A stretch of 64,000 nt of DNA, taken from contig JANWYJ010000015.1 in the NCBI GenBank assembly GCA_025055115.1, positions 62,001 to 126,000 on the forward strand, read 5' to 3'. The DNA is from Gemmata sp. (GTDB taxonomy: Bacteria; Planctomycetota; Planctomycetia; Gemmatales; Gemmataceae). Below are positions 9,571-17,887 of the stretch, one piece after another. The translations under genes were made by a program, and so were the position numbers. How positions within the stretch are numbered: position 1 is the first letter of the stretch; each line of letters opens with the position of its first letter. The notes below the pieces were generated by a model. The model was not told where the DNA came from, did no database searches, and saw nothing but the letters and a program-made list of their open reading frames with translations.

Positions 9571-9775
9571 TGCGGGGTGATTCGGTGCGACCAGGCGTTC
9601 GTGCCTGGTGATTCCGATGGGCCATCGTCGAGCCGCGACCACGGGCGTTGTAATACAATGCGACCAAGGGTTCGTGCGGGGTGATTCGATGCGATCAACG
9701 GAAGGGCAAGTTCCGGGCGAGCCATTCCATAGCCCCTTTGTGTCGTTCGTGCTGGGTGATTCGGTGCGACCAACG
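9571..9775. repeat. TTCGTGC-GGGTGATTC array, steps 73 and 75 bp
   Basis: Copies of a core of about 30 bp begin at 9598, 9671 and 9746 (TTCGTGC, then 1-2 variable bases, GGTGATTC, then TGCGAYCAACG in the last two). A further partial copy at 9571-9597 abuts the first. The roughly 44-bp stretches between cores show little similarity to each other. Confidence 0.8.
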
Positions 9776-9814
9776 GTAGAAGCCCCCACACAGCGCGTTC
9801 AGCCATAAATCATG

Positions 9815-9856
9815 GCCCAGACGGAAGATACGATAGCCCAAACGGAAGATACGATA
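9815..9856. repeat. 21-bp tandem pair with one mismatch
   Basis: A unit of GCCCA, one variable base, then ACGGAAGATACGATA at 9815-9835 and 9836-9856; the two differ only at that variable base. Confidence 0.9.
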
Positions 9857-9877
9857 CCGCCGGCCACCAGCCAACGC

Positions 9878-10279
9878 CTAGACCACAACCGCGGCTGAGT
9901 CCGCGGTTTTTCCTTCCATCGCCCGGCGCAAAGCCCGCCGGTGTTGTTCCTGGCGGCATTCGTCCAACAACGCACTGCGCAATGCGTAATCCCCGCCGTA
10001 GCGGTCCCAGGCCAGAATCACCGCCGACGTCGCCGGATTCAAGCCGGCCACCCGCGACAACCAGAGAACCCCGGCTTCGTGATGATAGTGACACGTTCGA
10101 GGATGATTCCAGGCAATGTGCGACGCCAAACACCCCATCGGCACCGCCCGCGTAAACGCCCCATGAATCAGCAGAGGGCTATCCTTTTCCAACAACTCGA
10201 TCAGTCGGGCCAGACCATCATCGGTGATATGCGGCAGCCACGCTGCGCGAAACTCGGCCATTGCAGCAGGAATCGGCAT
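9878..10279 (-). CDS. Conserved-looking hypothetical protein, 133 residues
   Basis: The ATG at 10279 has GGGAGG about 8 bp upstream and is preferred over the longer start at 10309. The protein (MPIPAAMAEFRAAWLPHITD...) has no signal peptide or membrane segment and looks all-helical, with a Trp/His-rich middle (HIAWNHPRTCHYHHEAGVLWLSRV is an unusual composition, shown here only as its start and end residues 45-70) and a basic end (QEQHRRALRRAMEG). I do not recognise the family. Good ribosome site, codon use like the neighbours and no overlap support a real gene. It stands alone between two long non-coding gaps. Confidence 0.6.
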   Translation of the reverse strand: MPIPAAMAEFRAAWLPHITDDGLARLIELLEKDSPLLIHGAFTRAVPMGCLASHIAWNHPRTCHYHHEAGVLWLSRVAGLNPATSAVILAWDRYGGDYALRSALLDECRQEQHRRALRRAMEGKTADSAAVVV

Positions 10280-11021
10280 GGTGATGGCCCTCCCGAAGCA
10301 GACCGCCACGGACGATCGACAATCTACCGGAATGTTACGTAAACGCTGGTGTGGCCAGATGATAGGTCACAATCACCGGCACTTATCAACCCAGGCGCGA
10401 AAGGCAGGAGCGGTGCGCCGCGGGGAAGTGAGGGCATCATAGAAGGCGGTTTCGCAACATGTCAATAGCCCGCCGGGAGATCAAAATTCCTATGACTATC
10501 TGAAAGTCCGCGTCCCGCGCCGGTTCCAGGTGCTAGGTAAGCAGTTACGACCGAAGGCCGCAGCGGAAATGGCCCGAAAAAATTTTGGCCAGAAAAATCG
10601 CCACGCAATCTTCGCAAAGATCATCAATTTAGTCGTAATTATATTCGTTTGTGATTCTCCTCTGTCGCTGACCCGGCAAAAAGTCCTCGGTTTTCCCCAA
10701 TTTGGCGGCCCTAGCCTCACAAGCACCGAAACAACTGCCGCTGGTCAGAATGACAACCCCCTGTCACTCGACGCAGCGGCCATGGTTTTATGGGTTTTTC
10801 GAAGCGGGCGTGAACGGGCCGATGGTCTCGTCCCCCGATCACGAAGATGGTTCCCGAAGGGCTAGTGCCATTGGACAAATTCGGACTGGAAGACCAGGGA
10901 CGGTCCATCACCGATCACGGAGGTGGTTCCCAAAGGGCTTTTCCCATCCACCCTGGCGTGAACGGGTTGTGTCGTCGCTCGATCATTGGCCCGTGCGGTT
11001 GTACTCCTGGTCTCGATAGGC
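10280..11021. other. 742-bp gap without a supported gene
   Basis: The first part (10310-10720) includes a stretch of lower GC (about 10570-10660, A/T runs such as AAAATTTTGG) where a promoter or regulatory RNA could lie, but I could not define one. The second part carries a decayed direct-repeat array (10807-11000). Several short open frames cross the region without ribosome sites and are not accepted. Confidence 0.5.
10807..10985. repeat. Decayed array, period about 74 bp
   Basis: CCGATCACGAAGATGGTTCC... at 10835-10863 recurs at 10911-10939 (76 bp apart, 25 of 29 positions equal) and more weakly near 10979. GGCGTGAACGGG at 10807-10818 recurs at 10955-10966, 148 bp away, i.e. twice 74. Confidence 0.75.
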
Positions 11022-12071
11022 TTATGGCTGCCGCTCGGGGCGCAAGGCACGCACTTGGGCACCCGCTTGCCACATCTCACTGTCTGCGATGGCCTGCAGT
11101 TCCTTCTCTAACTGCTGCCGGTAGTCGGGGCGGCTGTTGGCTTCCAAGACGCGGCGTGTCTCTTCGCCGCTGGCGACGGCCTGGTAAAGCTTCTCGAAGA
11201 CGGGTTTGGTCGCGTCGCGAAAGGCTTTGAACCAATCCAGAGCGCCGCGTTGGGCGGTGGTGGAACAATTGGCGTACATCCAATCCATCCCCTTTTCTGC
11301 GATCAACGGATAAAGGCTCTGCGTGGCTTCTTCAACGGTTTCGTTGAAAGCTTCGCTGGGGCTGTGCCCGTGTTCACGCAACACTTCGTACTGCGCAAGC
11401 CACAGCCCATAGATGGCCCCCATCAGAACGCCCCGCTCCCCTGTCAGGTCGGAGATGACTTCTTTCGCAAAGGTCGTTTCAAACAAATAGCCGGAGCCAA
11501 TGGCAATGCCCAAGGCCAGGCAGCGTTCCCGGGCACGGCCGGTGGCATCTTGGTGAATGGCAAAACTGCTATTGATGCCTTTGCCTTCCAAGAAATGCCG
11601 CCGCACGGTGGTGCCACTGCCTTTGGGAGCAACAAGGATAACGTCAATATCCGGCGGCGGAACCACTCCGGTTTGATCGCTGAAGACCACCGAGAAGCCG
11701 TGGGAGAAATACAACGCCTTGCCCGGAGTCAGATGGGGTTTGATTTTCGGCCACATGTCCTTCTGGCCAGCATCGGACAGGAGATACTGCACCACCGTTC
11801 CGCGCGCGGCGGCTTCTTCGAGGTCGAATAGCGTTTCGCCCGGCTTCCAGCCATCTTGCAAACACAGATCGTAGGCCTTGCCCCCCGGCCGTTGCCCGAC
11901 AATGACGCGAATGCCATTGTCGCGCATGTTGAGCGATTGACCCCGTCCTTGAACGCCGTAACCCAGAACGGCCACGGTTTCATCCTTGAGAATCTCGCGA
12001 ACACGTGCCAGCGGATAGTCGCTCCGCTCGATGCAAACTTCCACAGTGTCGCCAATACGAATCTCTTTCAT
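11022..12071 (-). CDS. ilvC: Ketol-acid reductoisomerase
   Basis: 349 residues, matching the short (class I) enzyme of about 330-350. It converts acetolactate and acetohydroxybutyrate to dihydroxy acids in valine/isoleucine synthesis, using NAD(P)H and Mg2+. Visible signatures: nucleotide loop VLGYGVQGRGQSLNMRDNG (about residues 34-52), LYFSHGFSV, LVAPKGSGTTVRRHF, and the metal-binding helix region ISDLTGERGVLMGAIYGL (Asp and Glu ligands), followed by AFNETVEEATQSLYPLIAEKG. The loop GQRPGGKAY may set cofactor choice. The gene is divergent from the MarR regulator with 81 bp between starts, so it may share that operator. The ATG at 12071 follows GAGAAGAG. Confidence 0.96.
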   Translation of the reverse strand: MKEIRIGDTVEVCIERSDYPLARVREILKDETVAVLGYGVQGRGQSLNMRDNGIRVIVGQRPGGKAYDLCLQDGWKPGETLFDLEEAAARGTVVQYLLSDAGQKDMWPKIKPHLTPGKALYFSHGFSVVFSDQTGVVPPPDIDVILVAPKGSGTTVRRHFLEGKGINSSFAIHQDATGRARERCLALGIAIGSGYLFETTFAKEVISDLTGERGVLMGAIYGLWLAQYEVLREHGHSPSEAFNETVEEATQSLYPLIAEKGMDWMYANCSTTAQRGALDWFKAFRDATKPVFEKLYQAVASGEETRRVLEANSRPDYRQQLEKELQAIADSEMWQAGAQVRALRPERQP

Positions 12072-12130
12072 GGCTCTTCTCTCGGGAGAGGGTCTGGTGT
12101 ATCCTCTGTGTTAAGTAGTAGGGCTATTTA

Positions 12131-12144
12131 TCTTGACGTCAAGA
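12131..12144. promoter_or_regulatory. Palindrome TCTTGACGTCAAGA, probable MarR operator
   Basis: A perfect 14-bp palindrome lying 8 bp before the MarR-family start codon, inside the ilvC/marR divergent region. TTGAC half-sites of this kind are common in MarR-family operators, so autoregulation is likely and an effect on ilvC possible. Confidence 0.6.
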
Positions 12145-12152
12145 ATTCTAAT

Positions 12153-12698
12153 ATGGAAGCGACTAATACCGACTGCACTGCCGGGGTTGCTGACCCCGGC
12201 GCGAAACCTTCCCCCGATACCATCGACCGCCTCATCGCCCGCTGGCGGGAAGTGCGGCCCGATCTTGACCCGTCCCCGCTGGAACTGGTGGGCCGGGTTC
12301 TGGTGTTGGCCGAGCACCTCAAACGCAGCGTCGAAGCCGCCTTGGAAAAGCACCATCTGACCCTGGGGCAATTCGACATTCTCGCCACGCTGCGCCGGCA
12401 CAGCAGGAAGGGCGGCCTGACGCCCTCGCAATTGCTCGAAAGCGTCATGCTCTCCAGCGGCGGAATGACCGCCCGGCTCGATGCGCTGGCAGAAGCTGGT
12501 TACATCGTGCGCAAGCCAGCCCCCGAAGACCGCCGCATGGTGGTGATCGAACTGACCGCCAAAGGCCGCCGCTTGATCGACCAAGCGACCAAAACGCGCT
12601 TCCAAGAAGCCCACGATTCCCTGCCGCCTCTCAGTGCGGAGGAGCAGAGGCAACTGGCGGGGTTGTTACGTCGGTGGCTGGTCCAAGTCGCCGGCTAG
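12153..12698 (+). CDS. MarR-family transcriptional regulator
   Basis: 181 residues from the ATG at 12153; the open frame upstream to 11856 is antisense to ilvC and is rejected. After a polar N-terminus (residues 1-35) comes the dimerisation helix (LELVGRVLVLAEHLKRSVEAAL), then the winged helix: LTLGQFDILATLRR, LTPSQLLESVMLSSGGMTARLDALAEAGYIVR (recognition helix within), the wing KPAPEDRRMVVIELTAKGRRL, with the family's DxR motif (PEDRR), and the C-terminal dimer helix ending in LLRRWLVQVAG. MarR proteins typically sense small aromatic or oxidising ligands. The palindrome at 12131 sits right before the gene. Confidence 0.9.
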   Translation: MEATNTDCTAGVADPGAKPSPDTIDRLIARWREVRPDLDPSPLELVGRVLVLAEHLKRSVEAALEKHHLTLGQFDILATLRRHSRKGGLTPSQLLESVMLSSGGMTARLDALAEAGYIVRKPAPEDRRMVVIELTAKGRRLIDQATKTRFQEAHDSLPPLSAEEQRQLAGLLRRWLVQVAG

Positions 12699-12760
12699 TG
12701 GGAACAATTGTTCAATTACTGAACAGCCTGACCCTCTCCGCGGGTCGGTTTTGCGCCCTG

Positions 12761-12843
12761 TTCATCGACGACATCCTCCAGGCGCGAAATCGCCACCACC
12801 CTCATTCATCGACGACATCCTCCAGGCGCGAAATCGCCACCAC
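12761..12843. repeat. 39-bp perfect duplication of a gene tail, period 44 bp
   Basis: 12805-12843 is the last 13 sense codons of the minus-strand gene at 12802; 12761-12799 is an identical copy just beyond its stop codon. Confidence 0.95.
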
Positions 12844-13065
12844 TTCGCTGCGGCGGACAAAAACTCGCTTGCGGTTCCGCTTGATACCCGTGGCGACCGA
12901 ATCGGCAATGTACAGTTCCCGGGTCGTCTCGGTATCGCGCAGATCGTGCAGATCGGCATTCTTCAACTCGAGGAAATGCTCATCGATCCGCACCAGCTTG
13001 CCCAAACACACATACGGGCTGACCAAGTCAATCACCACTTTCTGTTCCAAAAGCTCGTCCAGCAT
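12802..13065 (-). CDS. Small Sm/Hfq-like protein (87 residues)
   Basis: The ATG at 13065 is preceded by a very strong GGGGGGAGGAT. The sequence has a leading helix (MLDELLEQK), strand VVIDL, then a strand-turn-strand SPYVCLGKLVRIDEHFLELK with the Gly and the hydrophobic/Asp pattern of the Sm1 motif, a charged loop of about 20 residues (NADLHDLRDTETTRE...), and a last strand pair RVFVRRSEVVAISRL like Sm2. This suggests an Sm-type ring-forming RNA-binding fold; that is inference from pattern, not from a search. I recall similar small proteins in other planctomycetes, annotated as hypothetical. Its coding tail is duplicated downstream. It is divergent from the universal stress gene with a palindrome between them. 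Confidence 0.75.
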   Translation of the reverse strand: MLDELLEQKVVIDLVSPYVCLGKLVRIDEHFLELKNADLHDLRDTETTRELYIADSVATGIKRNRKRVFVRRSEVVAISRLEDVVDE

Positions 13066-13143
13066 ATCCTCCCCCCAGGATACGACACGGATAGTTTATC
13101 AGCCACCATGGGGCCAGCATGACCCCGGTTTTCTTCTGCCAAG

Positions 13144-13166
13144 GGGTGTACAGATAGTGTACACCC
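13144..13166. promoter_or_regulatory. Perfect inverted repeat in divergent promoter region
   Basis: GGGTGTACA, five bases (GATAG), then TGTACACCC: 9-bp arms, no mismatch. It lies 79 bp upstream of the Sm-like gene and 98 bp upstream of the universal stress gene, where an operator for one or both would sit. Confidence 0.55.
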
Positions 13167-13263
13167 GGCACGAACGCCGTGAACCTGGCCCCAGGGTGCG
13201 TACAATGGGGAACATGCAACCTGGCGCAGGATGGCCCTTGACAACTGCTGCGGAGAATCCGCC

Positions 13264-14346
13264 GTGGGCGCACTCGATTCTATTTTACTGGCCACCGACT
13301 TCCGCACCGCGAGCCAAAAAGCCACGGATGTCACCATTCGTTTGGCCAAAGCCCTCCATGCCCGCGTCACCGTCCTGCATGTGCGCGAAGAGTATCTGAC
13401 ATGGCCCGTTTCCCCTTTTGAAAATCAGGACCAGCTCACCGACTATCTCAACCAGCAGGAAGTGGCATTGGTCGAATTCATGGTTCATGCTGGCCCGCCG
13501 GCCGATTTGATCGTCCGCAAAGCCCGGGAAATCCCCGCCCAACTGATTGTGATCGGCGCTGGCGAAAAAATCCGCCACGACCAGCTCGCCGTCGGACCGA
13601 TCGCCGAAATGGTCCTCGAACACGCCGAACCGCCGGTGTTGGTCGTCAATCCCTACGGACCCGAGTTACGGTTTGAGCGGATATTGTGTCCGGTTGATCA
13701 TTCGCGTGTTTCCCGCCGCGCTTTGGAGGATGCGATCCAACTGGCCCGGACGTTCCACGGCCAACTCATCATCCTGAGCGTGGTTCCTGAAGTCAGTTGG
13801 TTGACCGCGGCGGTCGAAACCGGCCAACTCACCGATGCCAAACTCGAACACGAAGCCCAATGGATCAAAGAGTTTGATGAGTTCCTCACCACGGTATCCT
13901 TGGAAGGAGTGTCCTGGGTTCGGGATGTGCGGATGGGCAAACCCGCTGAGCAAATTGTCGCCGCGGCCCAAGAGTATCAGGCCGATCTTCTGGCGATGGG
14001 GGCCACAGGACGCACCGGATTGGTTCGCGTTCTTCTCGGGAGCGTGACGCGGCGTGTGCTGCGGCAGCTGCCGTGTTCGCTGCTTCTGGTAAAAGATCAA
14101 GCCGCGTTCGAACAGCAGTTTCTCTTGGATTGGGAAACCATCAACCGGCTCATCGCCGAAGGTGACGAATGCCTGTCCCGTAGTGCCTGGGCCGAAGCCG
14201 CGGGGAAATTCCGGCAGGCATTGGCCCTCGACCCCTACAATACTGCGGCTCTGGATGGCCTCATCCACACTTGCGAACAGCTCGGCCAGCACGAGACCGC
14301 CCAACGTTATCGCCATCGCCGCGACCAACTCCGCCAACGCTCCTGA
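13264..14346 (+). CDS. Tandem universal stress protein with C-terminal TPR segment
   Basis: 360 residues. The GTG at 13264 is preferred since GGAG lies 8 bp upstream; the ATG at 13231 has only AGG directly against it. Two USP domains: residues about 1-135 (DSILLATDFRTASQKATDVT ... PAQLIVIGAGEKIRHDQLAVGPIAEMVLEHAEPPVLVV) and 138-285 (FERILCPVDHSRVSRRALEDA ... DLLAMGATGRTGLVRVLLGSVTRRVLRQLPCSLLLV). The second keeps the ATP-binding pattern GxTGRTGLxxxxxGSVTRRVL; the first is degenerate there. Residues 300-360 form a TPR-like helical repeat (AEAAGKFRQALALDPYNTAALDGLIH). The fusion suggests a protein-protein docking role in stress response. Confidence 0.88.
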   Translation: MGALDSILLATDFRTASQKATDVTIRLAKALHARVTVLHVREEYLTWPVSPFENQDQLTDYLNQQEVALVEFMVHAGPPADLIVRKAREIPAQLIVIGAGEKIRHDQLAVGPIAEMVLEHAEPPVLVVNPYGPELRFERILCPVDHSRVSRRALEDAIQLARTFHGQLIILSVVPEVSWLTAAVETGQLTDAKLEHEAQWIKEFDEFLTTVSLEGVSWVRDVRMGKPAEQIVAAAQEYQADLLAMGATGRTGLVRVLLGSVTRRVLRQLPCSLLLVKDQAAFEQQFLLDWETINRLIAEGDECLSRSAWAEAAGKFRQALALDPYNTAALDGLIHTCEQLGQHETAQRYRHRRDQLRQRS

Positions 14347-14496
14347 ATACCTCCGGACATTCCCACAGGGATTGTCAATGGTGACAAAGACGAGAAAGAT
14401 AGTGAACTTAATCACACCGAGAGCAAGAATCGTTACTATACCGATAAACATAATGTTCAAATATCCACAACTACTCCGACAGAAAGGATGTCCGCG

Positions 14497-14820
14497 ATGC
14501 TTGTTCAAGTCAGCACCGATAATCACATCGATGGCAGCCTGGAACTGAAGCAGAAAGTGCAAGCGGAGGTCGAAGCGGGTTTGGCCCGCTTTCGGAATCG
14601 TCTGACGCGTGCCGAAGTGCATCTGAGCGATGAAAACAGCACGGTTCGCAAAGGATCGGATGCCATCCGCTGCCGATTGGAGGCCCGACCGGCCAGTCAC
14701 CAACCAGTGGTTGTCTCCGCCGATGCCGACACGGTCGATCAAGCGGTCGCAGCCGCCATCAAAAAGATGCAGCGGCTTTTGGATAGCACCTTCGATAAGT
14801 TGGACGATGTTCGGAGCTAG
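14497..14820 (+). CDS. Ribosome hibernation promoting factor-like protein (HPF/RaiA)
   Basis: 107 residues from the ATG at 14497 (AAAGGA about 8 bp upstream); the ATG at 14488 is an alternative. It matches the short HPF/RaiA pattern: beta strand (MLVQVSTDNHI), helix (LELKQKVQAEVEAGLARFRNRLTRAEVHLSDEN), strand with basic residues (AIRCRLEARP), strand (VVVSADADTVDQAVAAAIKKMQRLLD) and final helix. Short HPF proteins bind the ribosome's decoding region in stationary phase. It lacks the long-form dimerisation domain. It follows the universal stress gene on the same strand, with a 150-bp AT-richer gap that may hold its own promoter; co-regulation with stress genes makes sense. Confidence 0.82.
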   Translation: MLVQVSTDNHIDGSLELKQKVQAEVEAGLARFRNRLTRAEVHLSDENSTVRKGSDAIRCRLEARPASHQPVVVSADADTVDQAVAAAIKKMQRLLDSTFDKLDDVRS

Positions 14821-15076
14821 AGAATCCGTGGGGTCGCTGCATCCCTCACGGCGTTATGCTGGGTGCTAGGATGCCTCTGGGGGCCATTCGGCTGCCCTTG
14901 GCAGTGGCCACGGTGCCACAACCGGCACTGCGTCTAGCGCCGCGGTGACCCGTTGCGCTGAGGAGCGGGTTGGGCGCCAGCTTTTGCGCGATGGCCGTTG
15001 GATTCGGTCGGGTCTGGCTTGACCTGCCCCTTGGTAGGGTGCGAACATAACGCGGAGGAGCTTTTTCGAGGCCTTA
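14821..15076. other. Gap before RNase D
   Basis: 256 bp without a supported gene. TTGACC at about 15018 could be a -35 element, but no well-spaced -10 is clear. GGAGGAG at 15054-15060 is too far from the RNase D start to serve as its ribosome site unless the RNA folds. Confidence 0.35.
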
Positions 15077-16411
15077 ATGGCTATATTCATGTCCCGACGA
15101 GCTGCGAAACGATCGGCCCTTCCGGAACAATTGATCACCCATCCGGCGCAACTGGCGTCCTGTCTGACCCATCTGGCCCAATCTCCGGTGGTCGGGTTCG
15201 ACACCGAATTTGTCGGGGAGGATGCCTATCGGCCCCAACTCTGCCTGCTGCAATTGGCGACGGCGGAACAGTTGTTCGTGATCGACCCTTTCAGTTGTGG
15301 CCCGCTCGATCGGCTGTGGGAATTGTTGCTGGAGCCACAACGTATCACGGTGGTCCATGCGGGGCGGGAAGACATTCGCATATGTTACTTTCAATCCGGT
15401 TCTCCTCCCGCGAAGGTCTTTGATCTGCAGATTGCCGCCGGCTTGGTGGGCATGACCTACCCCATCGGTTATGCCGGCTTGGTCCACGATCTGCTTCAGG
15501 TGCGGATGCCGAAAAGTGAAACACTCACCGATTGGCGTCAGCGGCCGTTGACGCCGGCCCAGGTACGCTATGCGTTTGACGATGTGCGTTACCTGCTTCC
15601 GGCCTACCACCGCTTGACGGAGCGGCTGAAGCAATGGCAGCGGCGGTCGTGGGCCGAGGAAGAGTTTGCCACCGCGGTCAAAAAAGCCCTCCTCGACGAC
15701 ATGAGTGTGGAAAAATGGCGTAAGATTAAGGGGATTGGCGTTCTCGATCGCCGCGGTCTGGCGATTGCCCGGGAACTTTACTTGTGGCGCGATCAATTGG
15801 CGGAGCGCCTCAACCGCCCACCGCGTGCCGTGATGCGGGACGATGTGCTGGTCGAAATCGCCCGGCGGGCACCCTCGAAATGGGAAGAGCTGCACGCGGT
15901 CCGTGGTTTACCGCGGGGTCAGGAAACAGCGCTTCTGGACGCCGTCCGACGAGGCCGCGCGGTCCCCCTAGCCGAATGCCCCGAACTGGAACAGCGTGAA
16001 AGCGAACCCCCGAATATCACGATTTTGGGGAATCTGTTGCACGTGGTGTTGACCGATTATGCCACCCGTCATCGCATTGCCGCCAATCTTATGGCGTCGG
16101 TGGCAGATTTGAAGGCGTTGGCCCGGAGCTATTTGAATGGCGGCACCCTACCCGAGGGGCCTTTGACGCGCGGTTGGCGCGCGCAGTCGGTCTTGCCGGA
16201 ATTGCTTGCGCTTCTGTCGGGTGCCACCGCGATCCGCGTTGCCAATCCCCGTGCCGCTGACCCGTTGGAGTTGGTCGAGCTGGAACCCGACGACGCCGTG
16301 GCCTCGCCGGACCGTGTCAGCTCACCTGCTCTGGCTGCCGACACCGCCGTGGCCCCGCCGCTGACGGAGGAACTTGCCGTCATGCCGACACCGCCGCAGG
16401 AATCCGTATGA
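15077..16411 (+). CDS. rnd: Ribonuclease D
   Basis: 444 residues. It has the DEDD 3'-5' exonuclease domain in the N-terminal 210 residues: VVGFDTEFVGED (Asp, Glu), ITVVHAGREDIRI, and AFDDVRYLLPAY (Asp, and Tyr of the DEDDy class), followed by an HRDC domain (about 215-300: REDVL-type segment RDDVLVEIARRAPSKWEELHAVRG) and a second HRDC-like stretch (330-395). The last 50 residues are low-complexity Pro/Ala/Glu. It trims 3' ends of tRNA precursors and other stable RNAs. Its stop overlaps the start of the next gene by 4 bp (ATGA), showing translational coupling. The ATG at 15077 has GAGG close upstream; 15089 is an alternative. Confidence 0.93.
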   Translation: MAIFMSRRAAKRSALPEQLITHPAQLASCLTHLAQSPVVGFDTEFVGEDAYRPQLCLLQLATAEQLFVIDPFSCGPLDRLWELLLEPQRITVVHAGREDIRICYFQSGSPPAKVFDLQIAAGLVGMTYPIGYAGLVHDLLQVRMPKSETLTDWRQRPLTPAQVRYAFDDVRYLLPAYHRLTERLKQWQRRSWAEEEFATAVKKALLDDMSVEKWRKIKGIGVLDRRGLAIARELYLWRDQLAERLNRPPRAVMRDDVLVEIARRAPSKWEELHAVRGLPRGQETALLDAVRRGRAVPLAECPELEQRESEPPNITILGNLLHVVLTDYATRHRIAANLMASVADLKALARSYLNGGTLPEGPLTRGWRAQSVLPELLALLSGATAIRVANPRAADPLELVELEPDDAVASPDRVSSPALAADTAVAPPLTEELAVMPTPPQESV

Positions 16412-17793
16412 ACCCGATGCTGAAATGCCCCAATCCGTCGTGCCCGTATATCTTTGACCCTACCCAGGTGCCGGCGGGCGTGATCCTCTGTTGCCCTCGC
16501 TGTGCGATGCAATTTCAACTTGCGCCAACGCCACCGGCCGCCGCACCGTCACCCGCCGCGGCAACAGCCCCCGCCTCCCCACCCGTTGCGCCGTCCGCGT
16601 CACCACCGGCCCCCGGCTGGGACGAGGGCTTCCCACCCCGTGGGGCCAACCGGTTCCAAGCGATCATTCTGGCGATCATTGCCATCGTGCTGATGTCCGG
16701 CAGCGCGTTGGCGGTCATCTTTATGATCACGCGCCGTTCCGAACCGACGGCTCAATCCACCCTGACGCGCTTACCCGATATCAACATGGTATTGCACGAA
16801 GTGCCCGCCGGTTGGCAGCGCGATGAAGAGTTACGCGCCAAGCTGGCCGGTCCGTATGTGTTGGCGTTCCGCCATGAACAACCCGAAGCTTACGTCGCCA
16901 TAGGAGCATGGGAGCCTAAGGAAAAGGGCCGCATGCCGCGACCCAGCGAAATGCGCGCCGACCTCGACGCCGCGTTTCCGAAGCTGTTCGACGTGCAAAC
17001 GGTCGATAAACAACCGCCCCACGAAACGGCATGGTTGGGCCAGACGATCGCCGCCGGCATGGGCCATACCTTCCGCGCGCAATCTCAGGATGGCCTGATC
17101 TGGCGTGGAGAAGCCTACGCGGTTGCGTACAAAGGCCTGGCGTATTACTGGCTCAGTTGGTGTGGTGAGAACGATTACGACACCATGAAAAGCCACTTTG
17201 CCGAATTCCGGGGAAAGTTCCAACTGCTGGACTTGCGGAAAAATTGGAAAGAAACACGTTCGAACGTCACCCATTACAAAGGTGAACAAATTCCGTACAC
17301 CCTCACCGATGCGGATGATCGCTGGCGCCCGGTTCCGGCCAATGAACTACAAATGTTCAAAGAGGCCGAAGGGGAACTCGATCAGCGATTGCGGATCGTC
17401 ATAACCCCGCGTAACGACCCCAGAGGCCAACCCGCAACGGCCGAACTGAGTGTCTATGTCCTGGACACCAGCGGCGGTGATGCCACCCAGATTGCCCGGC
17501 AGTATGCAGAAAAGCTCGAAACAGCCCGCGTGGGAGCGGCGGGACCGCCCACGTTCCACGAACTGACCGACGAAGTCCAAGGCGACCCCATTCCTACGGA
17601 TGTTCCCTCACCCACTCCGGTTATTCGCCTGGCCACCAACGTGAAGGATGCTCAGAATGCCAACCGGTTGATCGTCGTTTCCGGACTGACGATTGGTAAC
17701 AAAACCGTGGTCGTTGTGTGCTGGTGTCCACTGACGGAACGGGCGCGCTTCGAGAAGCGGTTGGTGCAGATCGCGTCGTCATTGCGGTCTTAG
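16408..17793 (+). CDS. Zinc-ribbon membrane protein, unknown function
   Basis: 461 residues. The N-terminus holds a four-Cys ribbon (CPNPSC at 7-12 and CCPRC at 28-32), then a Pro/Ala linker (40-75) and one membrane segment (AIILAIIAIVLMSGSALAVIFMI, about 85-107). The remaining 350 residues would be outside the cytoplasm, with repeated features such as WRGEAYAVAYKGLAYYWLSWCGEND and ELSVYVLDTSGGDATQIARQYAEKL. The layout (cytoplasmic zinc ribbon, linker, single helix, large outer domain) is common in planctomycetes. Function unknown. It overlaps rnd by 4 bp, so the two are made together, which could link the ribbon to RNA turnover; that is speculation. Confidence 0.8.
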   Translation: MNPMLKCPNPSCPYIFDPTQVPAGVILCCPRCAMQFQLAPTPPAAAPSPAAATAPASPPVAPSASPPAPGWDEGFPPRGANRFQAIILAIIAIVLMSGSALAVIFMITRRSEPTAQSTLTRLPDINMVLHEVPAGWQRDEELRAKLAGPYVLAFRHEQPEAYVAIGAWEPKEKGRMPRPSEMRADLDAAFPKLFDVQTVDKQPPHETAWLGQTIAAGMGHTFRAQSQDGLIWRGEAYAVAYKGLAYYWLSWCGENDYDTMKSHFAEFRGKFQLLDLRKNWKETRSNVTHYKGEQIPYTLTDADDRWRPVPANELQMFKEAEGELDQRLRIVITPRNDPRGQPATAELSVYVLDTSGGDATQIARQYAEKLETARVGAAGPPTFHELTDEVQGDPIPTDVPSPTPVIRLATNVKDAQNANRLIVVSGLTIGNKTVVVVCWCPLTERARFEKRLVQIASSLRS

Positions 17794-17887
17794 CCTAGCC
17801 CCGTTGCGCTCCGTCGCCCGTCGAGGTACGATAGCGCAACAGCGTCAGCAGTTCTGCATGGGAAGCACCACCGTGTTTGCGAACTAT

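Larger units (their letters stand above)
9544..9877. other. Non-coding gap filled with direct repeats
   Basis: No gene is supported. It contains the TTCGTGC array (9571-9775) and a 21-bp tandem pair (9815-9856). Confidence 0.6.

Noticed and set aside
9571-9775. CRISPR-like array
   Set aside because: Repeats of about 30 bp with about 44-bp spacers look similar at first, but the copies are imperfect, only three to four in number, and no cas gene is in the window.
10496-10865. Short frames in the 742-bp gap
   Set aside because: No ribosome site, unlike codon use, and partly within repeats.
15074-15895. Minus-strand frame of about 270 codons
   Set aside because: It is antisense to RNase D, whose catalytic motifs are intact.
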